A stretch of DNA of 46,468 nt from an uncultured Ruminococcus sp. (GTDB lineage: Bacteria > Bacillota > Clostridia > Oscillospirales > Acutalibacteraceae), in the NCBI GenBank assembly GCA_902802105.1, contig CADCKR010000025.1, positions 1-46,468 on the forward strand, read 5' to 3'. Within the stretch, counting starts at the first letter, position 1; each line of letters starts with the position of its first letter. Positions 18,054 to 26,876 of this stretch are shown piece by piece. Position numbers and translations under genes: made by a program. The notes beneath the pieces are model-generated. The model was not told where the DNA came from. It ran no database searches and worked only from the letters and a program-made list of their open reading frames with translations.

Positions 18054-19352
18054 TCAAAGATCAGCGGATATAAGCTCACCAAAACAGCTTTCATCTTTTG
18101 CAGAGGTTATCCTTACGGGTACGACAAGACCGGAGATGTTTTCCTCCGACCTTACATGAACATGAGTGTAGTTCATGGTGTAGCCCTCATAAAAGCCGTC
18201 TTTGTTAAGCGTTTCTATAAGTACGCTTTCTGTGCGCCCGATCTGCGAGGCAAGAAATTCAGACATTCCCTGCTTTGCCGCCTGTGCCATGAGAGCGGCG
18301 CGTTCCTTCTTGACCTCCGGACTTATCTGACCGGGCGCTCTGTCTGCGACAGTTCCCGCGCGTCTGGAATACGGAAAAATATGTACCCTTGCAAAGCCGA
18401 TCTTGCGGACGAATTCCATTGACCTGCGGAATTCCTCCTCTGTTTCGCCCGGAAAGCCTACCATCACATCTGTAGTGACAGACGGATTGTCAAACACGCT
18501 GCGAATATTGCAGACGATCTCTTCGTATTCCTCTGTCGTGTAGTGCCTGTTCATGCGGCGAAGAGTTTCATTGCAGCCGCTTTGAAGCGCAAGATGGAAC
18601 TGAGGGCAGAAGTTTTTATAGCCGGAAAGCTTTTTCAGGGTGCCGATATCCATAGCTTCCGGTTCAAGCGAGCCAAGGCGTATGCGTATGTCTGCGCTTT
18701 CGCAGGCGGCCGATACGGCGTCGGAAAAAGTCAGCCCGTTGTCGCTGCCGTATGACGAAAGGTTTATGCCGATGATGACTACCTCCCTGTAGCCGTTGCC
18801 TGCAAATGCGGCGATCTCTTTGCGGATATAGTCGAGCGAGCAGGAGCGCACACGTCCCCTTGCGTATGGGATTATGCAGTAGGAGCAAAAGCGGTTGCAG
18901 CCGTCCTCGATTTTCAGATAGGCTCTTGTGCGGTTCAGAAAATCATCAACGAACAGTGACTCATAAGGGTCGTTTTTGCCGTAGCCTTCTACCATAGTAA
19001 GCTTAGTCTGTCCGGCAAGATATCCGTTCAGCACAGGTATGAGATCGCTGCGGCGCTTGTTTCCGAGGACGATATCTACCTCCGGAAGCTCGTTGCCGCA
19101 TTCCGGAAATGCCTGCGCCATGCAGCCGGTAAGGACGATCACCGAGGACGGATTCTCACGCCGGAGCCTGTGTATCATTTTTACGGCCTTCTGCTCGCTT
19201 GCCTTTGTAACAGCGCAGGAATTTATAACGGAAACATCGGCGGCGTCATCCTCTCCGACTATTTCATAGCCGTTTTCGCTCAGCTCCCTGAGCATTGCCT
19301 GAGATTCAAACTGATTGACCTTGCAGCCTAAGGTCAGAACTTTTACTTTCAT
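18054..19352 (-). CDS. mtaB: tRNA t6A37 methylthiotransferase MtaB
   Basis: A 432-residue radical SAM methylthiotransferase. The N-terminal LGCKVNQFESQAM is typical of MtaB, which converts t6A37 to ms2t6A37 in tRNAs. Further cluster cysteines are in NSCAV and TGCMAQAF, and the radical SAM motif is CNRFCSYC within EDGCNRFCSYCIIPYARGRV. The frame is open to 19490, but the ATG at 19352 has AAAGGGG eight bases upstream and gives the normal N-terminus MKVKVLTLG. It has its own promoter. Confidence 0.92.
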   Translation of the reverse strand: MKVKVLTLGCKVNQFESQAMLRELSENGYEIVGEDDAADVSVINSCAVTKASEQKAVKMIHRLRRENPSSVIVLTGCMAQAFPECGNELPEVDIVLGNKRRSDLIPVLNGYLAGQTKLTMVEGYGKNDPYESLFVDDFLNRTRAYLKIEDGCNRFCSYCIIPYARGRVRSCSLDYIRKEIAAFAGNGYREVVIIGINLSSYGSDNGLTFSDAVSAACESADIRIRLGSLEPEAMDIGTLKKLSGYKNFCPQFHLALQSGCNETLRRMNRHYTTEEYEEIVCNIRSVFDNPSVTTDVMVGFPGETEEEFRRSMEFVRKIGFARVHIFPYSRRAGTVADRAPGQISPEVKKERAALMAQAAKQGMSEFLASQIGRTESVLIETLNKDGFYEGYTMNYTHVHVRSEENISGLVVPVRITSAKDESCFGELISADL

Positions 19353-19400
19353 AACGAAACCCCTTTTTACATAATCATTATAATGCAGGAACAGAACCAA

Positions 19401-19429
19401 ATTATACGCATAACTCTTTTCCGGCGCAA
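19401..19429 (-). promoter_or_regulatory. Sigma-A promoter of mtaB
   Basis: On the minus strand TTGCGC (19429-19424) and TATAAT (19406-19401) are spaced by 17 bases, 48 bases ahead of the start. Confidence 0.7.
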
Positions 19430-19587
19430 GGGCGCATCTGACAGGCAATCGCCGGAGAATGTGACTGAAACACTTCAGAATCAATGTCATAAAGGACTAA
19501 AAATTTGAAACAGTTTTACCAAAATATAGTTTATGATACGAAATTGTGCAAAAGCTGTTACTAAATGTAATTTTTTTTAATTTTTTG

Positions 19588-19616
19588 TTGACCTGAGTGC
19601 AGTTTGCTGATAAAAT
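19588..19616 (+). promoter_or_regulatory. Sigma-A promoter of the HPr-like gene, with a leader of about 100 bases
   Basis: TTGACC (19588-19593) and TAAAAT (19611-19616) are spaced by 17 bases. The leader to 19724 holds a 21-codon frame starting at ATG 19637 (MLKKSRREGS..) that overlaps an 8-codon frame (MNKSERTG) ending just before the HPr-like start. A small TTCCC/GGGAG hairpin is also present. Confidence 0.7.
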
Positions 19617-19724
19617 TATAGCATGAACTAAAGAGAAATGCTTAAAAAAAGCCGAAGAGAAGGTTCCCTATGCGGGAGAAGAGATCATCCGAAAAATGAA
19701 TAAATCCGAAAGGACGGGTTAAAA

Positions 19725-20000
19725 ATGTACACAACAAGAATCTTTTTGCACGACCTTACAAACGTTAAGAAGTTTGCAGCTATGACAGCTAAGTATGATA
19801 AGCTGAGGATAAACCTTATTTCAGATATCTACACAATTGACGCGCATTCCCTGATCGGTATAGTCAGCCTTGATATCACAAGCCCTCTGGTGCTTGAAGT
19901 GCCTGACGAGGAGCCTACTGAAGAATTTCTTTCAGATATTGCACCCTTCCTTTATGACGAAAGTGCAGAAAACGAATTTGCCGAGGCTGTTGCACAGTAA
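19725..20000 (+). CDS. HPr-like protein lacking the active-site histidine
   Basis: A 91-residue protein whose middle (VKKFAAMTAKYDKLRINL, then DAHSLIGIVSLDI) follows the HPr fold of PTS phosphocarriers. The serine corresponding to the regulatory Ser46 of HPr is kept (Ser42 in AHSLIG). The GIHARPA segment with the phosphorylated histidine is replaced by FLHDLTNVKKF. The C-terminus is an acidic extension. It therefore resembles Crh-type or otherwise non-PTS HPr paralogues that could be regulatory; this is inference. A strong promoter precedes it and a terminator follows, so it is monocistronic. Confidence 0.75.
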   Translation: MYTTRIFLHDLTNVKKFAAMTAKYDKLRINLISDIYTIDAHSLIGIVSLDITSPLVLEVPDEEPTEEFLSDIAPFLYDESAENEFAEAVAQ

Positions 20001-20031
20001 TACAGCCGGCATATAAGACAGCTATCATCAG

Positions 20032-20058
20032 CGGCACGGAATACCCGTGCCGTTTTTT
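20032..20058. terminator. Intrinsic terminator after the HPr-like gene
   Basis: CGGCACGG (20032-20039) pairs with CCGTGCCG (20045-20052) around AATAC, followed by six T residues. It lies between convergent genes. Confidence 0.9.
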
Positions 20059-20066
20059 ATGCGTTT

Positions 20067-21980
20067 TTATGAGTTTTCGTCAAGCTCCAGACTGAGAGCT
20101 TCCCATTCTTCGTACATGGCGTCAAGCTCACAGCGGGTCTTGTCGATATCAGATGTTATTTCGAGTATTTTTTCGTAGCTTGATGAATTCTCCGGAAGCT
20201 CAAGGTCTGAATTGAGCCTTGAAAGCTTGTCCTCAGCATCGGAGATAAGCGTTTCAAGCTTTGCGAGCCTGACCTTTGAGCGCCTGCGCTGAGCATCGCG
20301 CTCTTTTTTGTTTTTGTATTCCGTTTGCTTTTCGGCGGCAGGCTCAGCGGGCTTCTTTTCTTCCTTGTCGAACGGCTGGAACTTCTGCAGGAAGGCCTCG
20401 TAGTTGCCCTCAAAGACAAGTATGCCGTCCGGAGTAAGGTAGAATATCTTATCCGCAAGACTGTTTATAAGGTATCTGTCGTGCGAAACGACCAGGAGTG
20501 TGCCCTCATATTCAAGCAGGGCATTTTGCAGGGCTTCGCAGGAGTTTATGTCAAGATGGTTGGTAGGCTCGTCAAGCATGAGAAAATTTGCTCTTGAAAG
20601 CATAAGCTCTGTCAGCAGGACCTTTGCGCGTTCACCGCCGCTGAGTGTTGAAAGCGGCTTGAACACATCGTCATTTTTGAAAAGCAGTCTTGCGAGTGTA
20701 CTTCTTATTTCGGTGTTGGTCATAGACGGGAAGCAGTCGGATATTTCCTCAAATACGGTCTTGCTGCTGTCCATGCCGCTTTGTATCTGGTCATAATAGC
20801 CCTTTTTCACTCCGACGCCGTAGCGTATCCTGCCGCTTTCCGGCGTATACTGCCCTAAGAGCGTTTTGATGAGCGAGGTCTTTCCGCAGCCGTTAGGTCC
20901 CAGAATGAATATCTTTTCGCCTCGGTGTATCTCCATGTTTACATTTTTAAATATACGGTGCTCTCCGAAGCTCAGTCCGAGCGAGGTCACTTCAAGCACA
21001 TCATCGCCGCTTTGCTCATTTATTCCAAGCCGGAAGGTCATGCTTTCGGGGGCGCTTTCGGGTCTTTCAAGATTTTTTTCCAGGCGGTCTATCACCTTTT
21101 GTTTGCTTTCGGCAGTTTTGATGTTCTTTTCACGGTTCCATCTGCGCTGCTGTTCAATGATCCCCTCAAGACGGCCGATCTCCTTCATGGTATTGTCATA
21201 CACACGCTGAGCGGAAAGGCGTCTTTCGTCACGCTGAGGCAGGTATGAGGAGTAGCTGCCTTTGTAGGGCGTCATTTTCCTGTTTTCAAGCTCAAAGGTA
21301 CGGTTTGTTACCTTATCGAGAAAATAGCGGTCATGGGATATCACCATAAATGCGCAGCGGGAGTTTATGAGGTATTCTTCGAGCCACTCTACAGAGTGAG
21401 TATCAAGATGGTTGGTAGGTTCGTCAAGCAGCAAAAAGTTTGCATCGCACAAAAGCAGCTTTGCAAGCTGGAGCTTTGCCCTTTGTCCGCCGCTGAGCGA
21501 GCGTATCAGGAGCTGCATCTGCTTGTCATCAAAGCCCAGGCCGAGGAGTGCCGACCTTGTGCGGGCGCGGTAGGTAAGACCGTCTCTGCGGGTAAACTCA
21601 TCGTGCAGAAACGCCTGACGCTCAACAAGCTGTTCTGTATTGCCGCTTTTGGAGGCTATTTTTTCACTGAGTATTTCAAGCTCTGTTTCGTATGACATAA
21701 GGTCGCTGAACACTGTCAGCACCTCGTCATAAGCAGGCACGTCAAGATTTCTGCAAACGTGCTGTTCCATATAGCCGATACGGGTATTTTTGTTTATGAT
21801 GATTTCTCCGCCCGCAGGCTCCATAGCCCCGGTCATAAGCTTGAACAGGGTAGTTTTGCCGCAGCCGTTCACGCCGATAAGGCCTATCCTGTCGCCCGGC
21901 TGCACTTCAAAAAACATATTATCAAAAAGCTTTTGCTCACCAAATTCCATTGAAAGTCCGCTGACTGTTAAAATTGCCAT
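20067..21980 (-). CDS. ABC-F family ATPase
   Basis: A 637-residue soluble protein with two ABC domains and no membrane segments. Each domain has a Walker A (GVNGCGKTT and GPNGCGKTS), a signature (LSGGQRAKLQLA and LSGGERAKVLL) and DEPTNHLD. The interdomain linker and a C-terminal coiled coil rich in Lys and Glu are typical of ABC-F translation factors, which act on ribosomes and sometimes give antibiotic protection. The exact subfamily is not certain. The frame is open to 22121, but the ATG at 21980 gives the normal start MAILTVSGLSMEFG and has GGTGAT upstream. Confidence 0.93.
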   Translation of the reverse strand: MAILTVSGLSMEFGEQKLFDNMFFEVQPGDRIGLIGVNGCGKTTLFKLMTGAMEPAGGEIIINKNTRIGYMEQHVCRNLDVPAYDEVLTVFSDLMSYETELEILSEKIASKSGNTEQLVERQAFLHDEFTRRDGLTYRARTRSALLGLGFDDKQMQLLIRSLSGGQRAKLQLAKLLLCDANFLLLDEPTNHLDTHSVEWLEEYLINSRCAFMVISHDRYFLDKVTNRTFELENRKMTPYKGSYSSYLPQRDERRLSAQRVYDNTMKEIGRLEGIIEQQRRWNREKNIKTAESKQKVIDRLEKNLERPESAPESMTFRLGINEQSGDDVLEVTSLGLSFGEHRIFKNVNMEIHRGEKIFILGPNGCGKTSLIKTLLGQYTPESGRIRYGVGVKKGYYDQIQSGMDSSKTVFEEISDCFPSMTNTEIRSTLARLLFKNDDVFKPLSTLSGGERAKVLLTELMLSRANFLMLDEPTNHLDINSCEALQNALLEYEGTLLVVSHDRYLINSLADKIFYLTPDGILVFEGNYEAFLQKFQPFDKEEKKPAEPAAEKQTEYKNKKERDAQRRRSKVRLAKLETLISDAEDKLSRLNSDLELPENSSSYEKILEITSDIDKTRCELDAMYEEWEALSLELDENS

Positions 21981-22067
21981 TTTTATCACCATTCCGGCTC
22001 TGTGCTGTGCGGCAGTTCTTACCGCCGTTTCCGCACTTTTATTAATACTGTATACGATCACTATATT

Positions 22068-22096
22068 ACTATAACATATCTTCTTCAATAATTCAA
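22068..22096 (-). promoter_or_regulatory. Probable promoter of the ABC-F gene
   Basis: On the minus strand TTGAAT (22096-22091) and TATAGT (22073-22068) are spaced by 17 bases, close to the edge of repeat copy D. Confidence 0.55.
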
Positions 22097-22097
22097 C

Positions 22098-22300
22098 CGC
22101 CTGCGCCGGCGGCCTGCGCACCCTTGTCCGCTCCGCTCGTTTACACTCGCTTTGTTCTGCTCATTCCTTAGTCATCCCCGTAGAAGTTGGTGCATTCCCG
22201 GTGCTTTGCAAAGACTTATTTTACAGACGCTGCGGACAACTTTTAACTTTCCACTATCCACTATCCGCTTTCCGCTTTTAATTGAAAGCCCCCTGACAAG
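22098..22300. repeat. Mosaic intergenic repeat, inverted copy D
   Basis: Read on the minus strand, this carries the same blocks as copies A-C: CAGCGTCTGTAAAATAAG, TTTGCAAAGCACCGGGAATG, CTTCTACGGG, AATGAGCAGAACAAAGCGAG and AAACGAGCGGAGCGG, then a GC-rich end. On the plus strand it extends through CTTTCCACTATCCACTATCC into the TTGAAAGCCCCCTGACAAG block shared with copy E. It fills the divergent gap between the ABC-F gene and the transglutaminase/Big_2 gene. Confidence 0.8.
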
Positions 22301-22343
22301 CCCCACGAAAAAAATGATTTTTGTGATGACGATTAAGTTTTGA

Positions 22344-22372
22344 TTGACTTTGGAAAACGTACTGTGTATAAT
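22344..22372 (+). promoter_or_regulatory. Sigma-A promoter of the transglutaminase/Big_2 gene
   Basis: TTGACT (22344-22349) and TATAAT (22367-22372) are spaced by exactly 17 bases, 39 bases ahead of the start codon. Confidence 0.85.
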
Positions 22373-22411
22373 ATATACAATATTAATTTAATGTATAGCA
22401 GGTGAATAATA

Positions 22412-25400
22412 ATGAAAAAGAATGTTTTGTTCAGACGGCTTATTGCGCTTTCGGGGCTGTCTGTCTGTGCTTCTGCCGCAGGCAATACAGATTATGACAT
22501 GGTAGACTATGTATTCGACTTTAAGTATCTTAAATCAGGCTATACTGATGATCCTGATTATACTTCTACACAGAAGGACGCCGGGCTCCTTAAAACTATC
22601 ATAAAAGGTATAAGGAACTTTGAACAAAAAATTGACGTTTCAAAGTTCAGACTTAACGAGGAACAGCTCACTTCTGCGCTTCTCGCCGTAAGGGATATCG
22701 TTCCTGAACTGTTTTATGCATATACGTTCAAAATCGGAAAAACCTCTGATAACAGCAGCTTTTATTCTTACGTGTACCCTGTATATTTATATACGAACAG
22801 TGACGGAAGTCCGGATATTGCAAGAATGAAAGCTGAACTTGATGAATTCTACAGGGAAGCTGATCGTTATCTTGATCTGGTGAACGGCAGGCTCAGCAAG
22901 TATAAGGACGATTTTTCCAAGGTGATGTTCCTTCATGACGAAATAGCTCTCGACTGCCGGTATTATTATGAGAAGATGGACAGCAGCGACATGGAGGGAT
23001 ATAATAATCACGAGATGATGGTAAACAAAAGGGGAGTTTGCCGGCATTATAGTCAGATATATGTATATCTTCTTGCTCAGCTCGGCATACATACGGAAAT
23101 GATAACCACCCCTGATGAAACAAAACTCAATAACGGCCAATACGGAATAAATCACCGCTGGATAAAGGTGCTGCTTGACGGCAGCTGGTACAATATTGAT
23201 GTCACATGGGATGATGTCAGTCTTAACCAAAAGCCGGTAAACGGCAGAGTGGAGCACAGCTCTTTTCTGTTCAGTGACAACATAGCGCCTTCAATGGGTT
23301 ATTACGGCTACAAGACCATTAACCGTGCAGATAACACCAGATATGACAATGCGCCTTTCCATAATTATATCAGCAGGATGTGCAAGACGAATGCGGATAA
23401 TACGTTCGTTTATGCTATAAAGTATATGAACAAAAAGCTCCATCTTGTAAGATATGATTACAGATCCGGCGATGAAACAGTACTGCTTGACCTTACCAAA
23501 AGCAATGCATGGTATCTTGATTATGATAATATCAAGGGCAAACCTCAGATATCGCTTGAAGCTTACGGAGATATGCTCTTTTATAACACGCCTTATGAGC
23601 TTTGGCGCTATGATACGAAAACAGGCAAGAATATAAAGATAAGGAAATTCACTGATTCGGATAATCAGTATTTCGGCTTGAGAAATAAAAACGGATGGCT
23701 GTATTATTACTGTAATGATGCAGGAAAGCCGGAAGAAGCATATGAGGGCTGTATATCGGAGCTTTCAAAGCTGTCGTCAGTAATGAAAAGCATAAGCTTC
23801 CGCAAAAAGAATATGACGGTCCTGAAAGGCTCTGTAAATGATGTTTTGTATAATGTTACGCCTGCTGATTCGGCTGATTCGGAATTTAAAACTTGGGATT
23901 TTGACGATAATGCTTTTGATTATTCTTTTATTAACAGCGGTGTACGTCTTACGGCAAAGCAGAAGGGAAATTTTGATGTTTCGATCGAAACTTCCGGAGG
24001 TCTTAAAACAAGCTGTAAAATAACAGTAGCTGAGCCGGCATCAAAGGTCACGCTTAACAAAACAGCCATTAATATGGCTGTAGGAGAAAAGGCAGTGCTG
24101 AAAGCTTCAGTAGCTCCTGCGGGCTGCGGCGACATTGTAACATGGACGACGTCGGACAAGAGTGTAGCGTCAGTCAGCAACGGAGCAGTTACAGCAAAAA
24201 AAGCCGGTAAGGCTGTCATAAGAGCCACGACGCTTAGCGGAAAAAGAGTGAGCTGTACAGTCACTGTCAATAACGGTCCGACAGGGATCAAGCTTAACAG
24301 GACAAGCGCCGGCATATTAAAGGGCGGCACTGTCAGGCTGAGTGCGACTGTCGTTCCCGATACGGCGAGCAGCAAAAGGGTAATATGGTCATCGTCAGAC
24401 AAGAATGTTGCGGTTGTTGACAGCAGCGGGCTTGTCAGGGGCGTTGGAAAAGGCAGCGCTGTAATAACGGCAAAGACTGCTGTAAACGGCAAGACAGCAA
24501 GCTGTAAGATCACTGTAGGTACACGCATAACTGGCGTGACCCTCAGCAAAACGAAGCTCAATATAAAAAAAGGAAATAAATTTACACTGAAAGCCTATGT
24601 ATCTCCTTCTGACGCCTATGACAAGACGGTAACATGGAGCTCATCCAATAAAGCTGTAGCATCGGTTGACAGCAAGGGCACAGTAACTGCCGTGTCGAAG
24701 GGTACGGCACGCATAACCGCAAAAACCAAAAACGGAAAGACCGCAGTGTGTGTGGTAAATGTGGTAGTGCCTGTTACCAAGGTGGTGCTTAGCAAGTCGT
24801 CTGTATCAATATGGAAGGGCGCATCGGTCACACTCACATCAAAGGTGTATCCGGCATCGGCGAACCACAAGACGCTTACCTGGTCATCATCGGATAATTC
24901 TGTCGCAGTGGTTGACAAGACAGGAAAGATAACCGCCAAGGGAGCAGGCAAGGCTGTTATTACAGCTAAAGCTGCAAGCGGAGTCTATGCAAGATGTACA
25001 GTCAATGTGGTCATTCCGTCAAGAGGAGTGAATATCAGCAAAACGAGCATTGAGCTTAGTGAGGGCGAGTCGTTTACGCTTGAAGCTGCTCTTGTTCCGT
25101 CAAATTCAACCGACAGCGTTACATGGAGCAGTTCTGATACGAGCGTTGCCACGGTAAGCGGCGGTGTGGTAACTGCTGTTTCTCAGGGAACTGCCGCTAT
25201 AACGGTAAAGACATCGAGAGGCAAGACCGCCCAATGTACAGTTACCGTTGCAAAGCCGTTTGTTCCTGTCACAAGCGTAACAATTTACCCGTCATCATAT
25301 AATCTCTACAGAAATGAAACGATCGAGCTCAAGGCGGAGCGCAGACCATCGGATTCGACAGACAAAAATATCATTTGGTCATCAAGTGACCCTGAAACAG

Positions 25401-25756
25401 TAAAAATAAAGATAGAAAACAACAGGGTCTATATCATTGCGCTGAAAACAGGAACAGCCGTAATAAAAGCGCAGTCTCCCAACGGCGTTTACGGTACCTG
25501 TTCGGTAACGGTTGAAGAACCTTTGAGCGGGACCTTCAGCTTTTCAACGAACGCAGGACAGATGACGATAAAAACCTCCGGCGGCGCATTTGATATCAGA
25601 ATAGGCGATGTTTACAGAAGTCTGAACGGCGGCGAAAATACATCGTTTTACGTTGGCGACTATACATTCAATATAGCAGTATATCCTGACGGCAGCGCTT
25701 CTGTGACTGAGATCTCTGCGGACGGCTCAAAACTTATATATAACTGCAGAGGTTAA
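22412..25756 (+). CDS. Secreted transglutaminase-like protein with Big_2 repeats
   Basis: A 1114-residue exported protein. A signal peptide (MKKNVLFRR, then a hydrophobic stretch ending CASAAG) precedes a transglutaminase/protease-like domain whose predicted triad is Cys210 (NKRGVCRHYSQIY), His248 (NHRWIKV) and Asp263 (NIDVTWDD). A region of about 270 residues with Trp/Tyr-rich, DUF5050-like repeats follows. Next come six clear Big_2 immunoglobulin-like domains (each with an ITAKT or VTWSSS type core) plus one degenerate one, and a short beta-rich C-terminus. No LPxTG-type tail or membrane anchor is seen. It is probably a cell-envelope or adhesion protein; whether the triad is active is unknown. 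Confidence 0.88.
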   Translation: MKKNVLFRRLIALSGLSVCASAAGNTDYDMVDYVFDFKYLKSGYTDDPDYTSTQKDAGLLKTIIKGIRNFEQKIDVSKFRLNEEQLTSALLAVRDIVPELFYAYTFKIGKTSDNSSFYSYVYPVYLYTNSDGSPDIARMKAELDEFYREADRYLDLVNGRLSKYKDDFSKVMFLHDEIALDCRYYYEKMDSSDMEGYNNHEMMVNKRGVCRHYSQIYVYLLAQLGIHTEMITTPDETKLNNGQYGINHRWIKVLLDGSWYNIDVTWDDVSLNQKPVNGRVEHSSFLFSDNIAPSMGYYGYKTINRADNTRYDNAPFHNYISRMCKTNADNTFVYAIKYMNKKLHLVRYDYRSGDETVLLDLTKSNAWYLDYDNIKGKPQISLEAYGDMLFYNTPYELWRYDTKTGKNIKIRKFTDSDNQYFGLRNKNGWLYYYCNDAGKPEEAYEGCISELSKLSSVMKSISFRKKNMTVLKGSVNDVLYNVTPADSADSEFKTWDFDDNAFDYSFINSGVRLTAKQKGNFDVSIETSGGLKTSCKITVAEPASKVTLNKTAINMAVGEKAVLKASVAPAGCGDIVTWTTSDKSVASVSNGAVTAKKAGKAVIRATTLSGKRVSCTVTVNNGPTGIKLNRTSAGILKGGTVRLSATVVPDTASSKRVIWSSSDKNVAVVDSSGLVRGVGKGSAVITAKTAVNGKTASCKITVGTRITGVTLSKTKLNIKKGNKFTLKAYVSPSDAYDKTVTWSSSNKAVASVDSKGTVTAVSKGTARITAKTKNGKTAVCVVNVVVPVTKVVLSKSSVSIWKGASVTLTSKVYPASANHKTLTWSSSDNSVAVVDKTGKITAKGAGKAVITAKAASGVYARCTVNVVIPSRGVNISKTSIELSEGESFTLEAALVPSNSTDSVTWSSSDTSVATVSGGVVTAVSQGTAAITVKTSRGKTAQCTVTVAKPFVPVTSVTIYPSSYNLYRNETIELKAERRPSDSTDKNIIWSSSDPETVKIKIENNRVYIIALKTGTAVIKAQSPNGVYGTCSVTVEEPLSGTFSFSTNAGQMTIKTSGGAFDIRIGDVYRSLNGGENTSFYVGDYTFNIAVYPDGSASVTEISADGSKLIYNCRG

Positions 25757-25775
25757 GGCTCTGTATAACATATCA

Positions 25776-25812
25776 AAAACTCCGGAGTGATAAAATAAAG
25801 CTTCGGAGTTTT
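25776..25812 (+). terminator. Intrinsic terminator after the Big_2 gene
   Basis: AAAACTCCG (25776-25784) pairs with CGGAGTTTT (25804-25812). Confidence 0.8.
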
Positions 25813-25972
25813 GTGCATTAATATAAATATAATAATAAAATCATGTAGATTTTGTATGTATCTACAAAAAATTGCACAAAAATTCAAGCAAAATACACCT
25901 ATACTTTAGGTATTAACAGGAGTATAATAATTGTGTAATCTGAAAGATCATCTGTCGAAGGGAGAATTATCA

Positions 25973-26716
25973 ATGGAAATTATCACAAAAAGAGCTGAAA
26001 AGATCATTTATCGTGACGGCGACAACGCTGTAAAGCTGTTCTCCGCAAAATATCCGAAATCAGATATACTTAATGAAGCGCTCAATCAGGCAAGAGTGGA
26101 GGAGACCGGCCTGCCCATTCCGGCACTCAAATCAGTTTCCGTCATTGACGGCGAATGGGCTATTACGATGGAATACGTTGAGGGCAAGACTCTTGCTCAG
26201 ATAATGCAGGAGGATCCGGATAATCTGGATAAATATATGGATCAGTTTGTTGATCTGCAGCTCCTTGTACAGAGCAAAAAGTCGCCTCTTCTCAACAAGC
26301 TCAAGGATAAAATGAACCGGAAGATATCAAGCCTGAGCAATCAGGTGGACGCAACTACCCGCTATGAGCTGCACACAAGGCTTGAAAGTATGCCCAAGCA
26401 TAATAAGGTCTGCCACGGCGATTTTAACCCCAGCAACATTATTATTGATCCTCAGGGCAACCCGCATATAATCGACTGGTCCCATGTTACCCAGGGCAAC
26501 GGCGCCGCTGATGCTGCAAGAACATACCTTCTGTTTGCGCTTAAGGATAAGGAGCTTGCAGACAAATATATGGATCTCTTCTGCAAAAAGACCGACACGG
26601 CAAAGCAGTACATACAGCAGTGGCTGCCCATTGTTGCCGCTTCACAGCTTGTAAAGCGCATTCCCGGCGAGGAAGACTTCCTCAAGCGCTGGGTAGATGT
26701 CGTAGACTATTCATGA
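25973..26716 (+). CDS. APH-superfamily phosphotransferase of unknown substrate
   Basis: A 247-residue protein with the aminoglycoside phosphotransferase/choline kinase fold. The catalytic loop is HGDFNPSNII (from about residue 148) and the metal-binding segment is HIIDWSH. The N-lobe contains AVKLF and EYVEGKTL. The substrate is not predictable; such proteins in gut Firmicutes are seldom true resistance enzymes. The frame opens at a TTG at 25931, but the ATG at 25973 follows AAGGGAG at proper spacing and is preferred. A terminator follows. Confidence 0.82.
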   Translation: MEIITKRAEKIIYRDGDNAVKLFSAKYPKSDILNEALNQARVEETGLPIPALKSVSVIDGEWAITMEYVEGKTLAQIMQEDPDNLDKYMDQFVDLQLLVQSKKSPLLNKLKDKMNRKISSLSNQVDATTRYELHTRLESMPKHNKVCHGDFNPSNIIIDPQGNPHIIDWSHVTQGNGAADAARTYLLFALKDKELADKYMDLFCKKTDTAKQYIQQWLPIVAASQLVKRIPGEEDFLKRWVDVVDYS

Positions 26717-26738
26717 CGGTTTAAAAATAAACAGCAAA

Positions 26739-26784
26739 AAGGCGCGGATGACCTTTCATGGCCGTCCGTGCCTTGTGTTTTTTT
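26739..26784 (+). terminator. Intrinsic terminator after the phosphotransferase gene
   Basis: AAGGCGCGGA (26739-26748) pairs with TCCGTGCCTT (26765-26774) with one GU pair, followed by GTG and seven T residues. Confidence 0.85.
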
Positions 26785-26813
26785 ATGAAAATGTTTATGC
26801 GGAACGTATTGTC

Positions 26814-26876
26814 ATACTAATTCCTGATAAAAATAATACCGCAAAAATTATCTGCTTTTTTGTCAGGTATTAGTAT
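26814..26876 (-). terminator. Long inverted repeat at the end of map, possible terminator
   Basis: ATACTAATTCCTGA (26814-26827) is the near-perfect reverse complement of TCAGGTATTAGTAT (26863-26876), with 13 of 14 positions matching around a 35-base AT-rich loop. The right arm touches the map stop codon. Confidence 0.45.

Noticed and set aside
23920-24951. Minus-strand hydrophobic frames opposite the Big_2 domains
   Set aside because: Antisense to a repetitive Ser/Thr/Val-rich coding region, which gives open hydrophobic frames by composition.
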